The position numbers and the translations under genes are program-made. From Bacillota bacterium (GTDB lineage: Bacteria > Bacillota > Clostridia > Tissierellales > Peptoniphilaceae): a DNA stretch of 5,558 nt. Within the stretch, counting starts at the first letter, position 1. Each line of letters starts with the position of its first letter. This document shows, one piece after another, positions 5,384-5,558 of the stretch. Location: assembly GCA_023393715.1 (NCBI GenBank), contig JAEXCD010000092.1, positions 1-5,558 on the forward strand. The letters are read 5' to 3'. The notes under the pieces were generated by a model that saw only the letters and a program-made list of their open reading frames with translations, did not search any database and was not told the DNA's origin.

Positions 5384-5558
5384 TTCGACTGCGTGGCTTG
5401 AAGAAGGAGGCGGACGGGCGAATCATCCTGGACGTCCCGGAATTGCCGCTGCGGGAGGGGACGATCTGTGCGTTGATCGGGGCAAACGGATCGGGCAAAA
5501 CAACTCTGGCGCGGCTGGCGGCGGGCGTGATGCCTTCCGATACGGGGCGTCCCTGTAT
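5380..5558 (+). CDS. tupC: ABC transporter ATPase, TupC type, N-terminal 59 codons (cut by window end)
   Basis: This gene runs off the window. Its ATG overlaps the tupB stop as ATGA, and AGGAGG (5366-5371) lies eight bases upstream, a strong start signal. The visible protein has a short first strand, IRLRGLKK, then LDVPELPLREGTICALIG leading into the Walker A loop GANGSGKT (residues 34-41), which binds the ATP phosphates. It would sit on the cytoplasmic face of TupB and power tungstate import. The signature motif, Walker B and switch histidine lie beyond the window. The ABC ATPase call is firm; the substrate assignment rests on the two genes before it. Confidence 0.93.
   Translation, partial: MIRLRGLKKEADGRIILDVPELPLREGTICALIGANGSGKTTLARLAAGVMPSDTGRPC

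Overview
The window carries a compact, plus-strand gene cluster for making a pterin metal cofactor (molybdopterin) and importing the metal that goes into it, most likely tungsten. The high GC content, strong GGAGG-type ribosome binding sites, TTG and GTG starts, and the gene families present (a stand-alone MOSC protein beside mog, moaC and moaA, followed by TupA-type transport genes) suggest a GC-rich anaerobic member of the Bacillota, probably class Clostridia. That assignment is inference; no rRNA or other taxonomic marker is present.

Layout: positions 1-319 hold the end of a calcineurin-like metallophosphoesterase. After a 39-base gap containing a GC-only hairpin come five tightly packed biosynthesis genes: a Mog/MogA-type molybdopterin adenylyltransferase (359-874), moaC (871-1356), a ThiF/MoeB/HesA-like E1 enzyme (1353-2066), a MOSC-domain protein (2035-2469) and moaA (2473-3450). 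Neighbouring genes overlap by 4 or 32 bases or are 3 bases apart, so they are almost certainly co-transcribed and translationally coupled. A 123-base gap (3451-3573) then holds an RNA that I read as a Moco/Tuco-type riboswitch, ending two bases before the next ribosome binding site. After it come a TupA-like tungstate-binding lipoprotein (3574-4629), a TupB permease (4697-5383) and the first 59 codons of the TupC ATPase (5380 to the window end).

How the genes work together: MoaA and MoaC turn GTP into cyclic pyranopterin monophosphate. The E1-like protein could activate a MoaD-type sulfur carrier, although no moaD or moaE is in the window. Mog adenylylates molybdopterin to prepare it for metal insertion, the MOSC protein may handle sulfur or the finished cofactor, and TupABC brings in the oxyanion. 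The riboswitch would let the cofactor itself control uptake separately from the upstream biosynthesis genes.

The most striking observation is that the TupA-like protein appears circularly permuted. The segment that normally forms the C-terminal quarter of TupA lies at the N-terminus, after the lipoprotein signal and a Ser/Glu linker. The usual N-terminal TTTS oxyanion-binding motif begins only near residue 160, and the protein stops where the moved segment would normally begin. A second item is a 23-codon reading frame that exactly bridges tupA and tupB.
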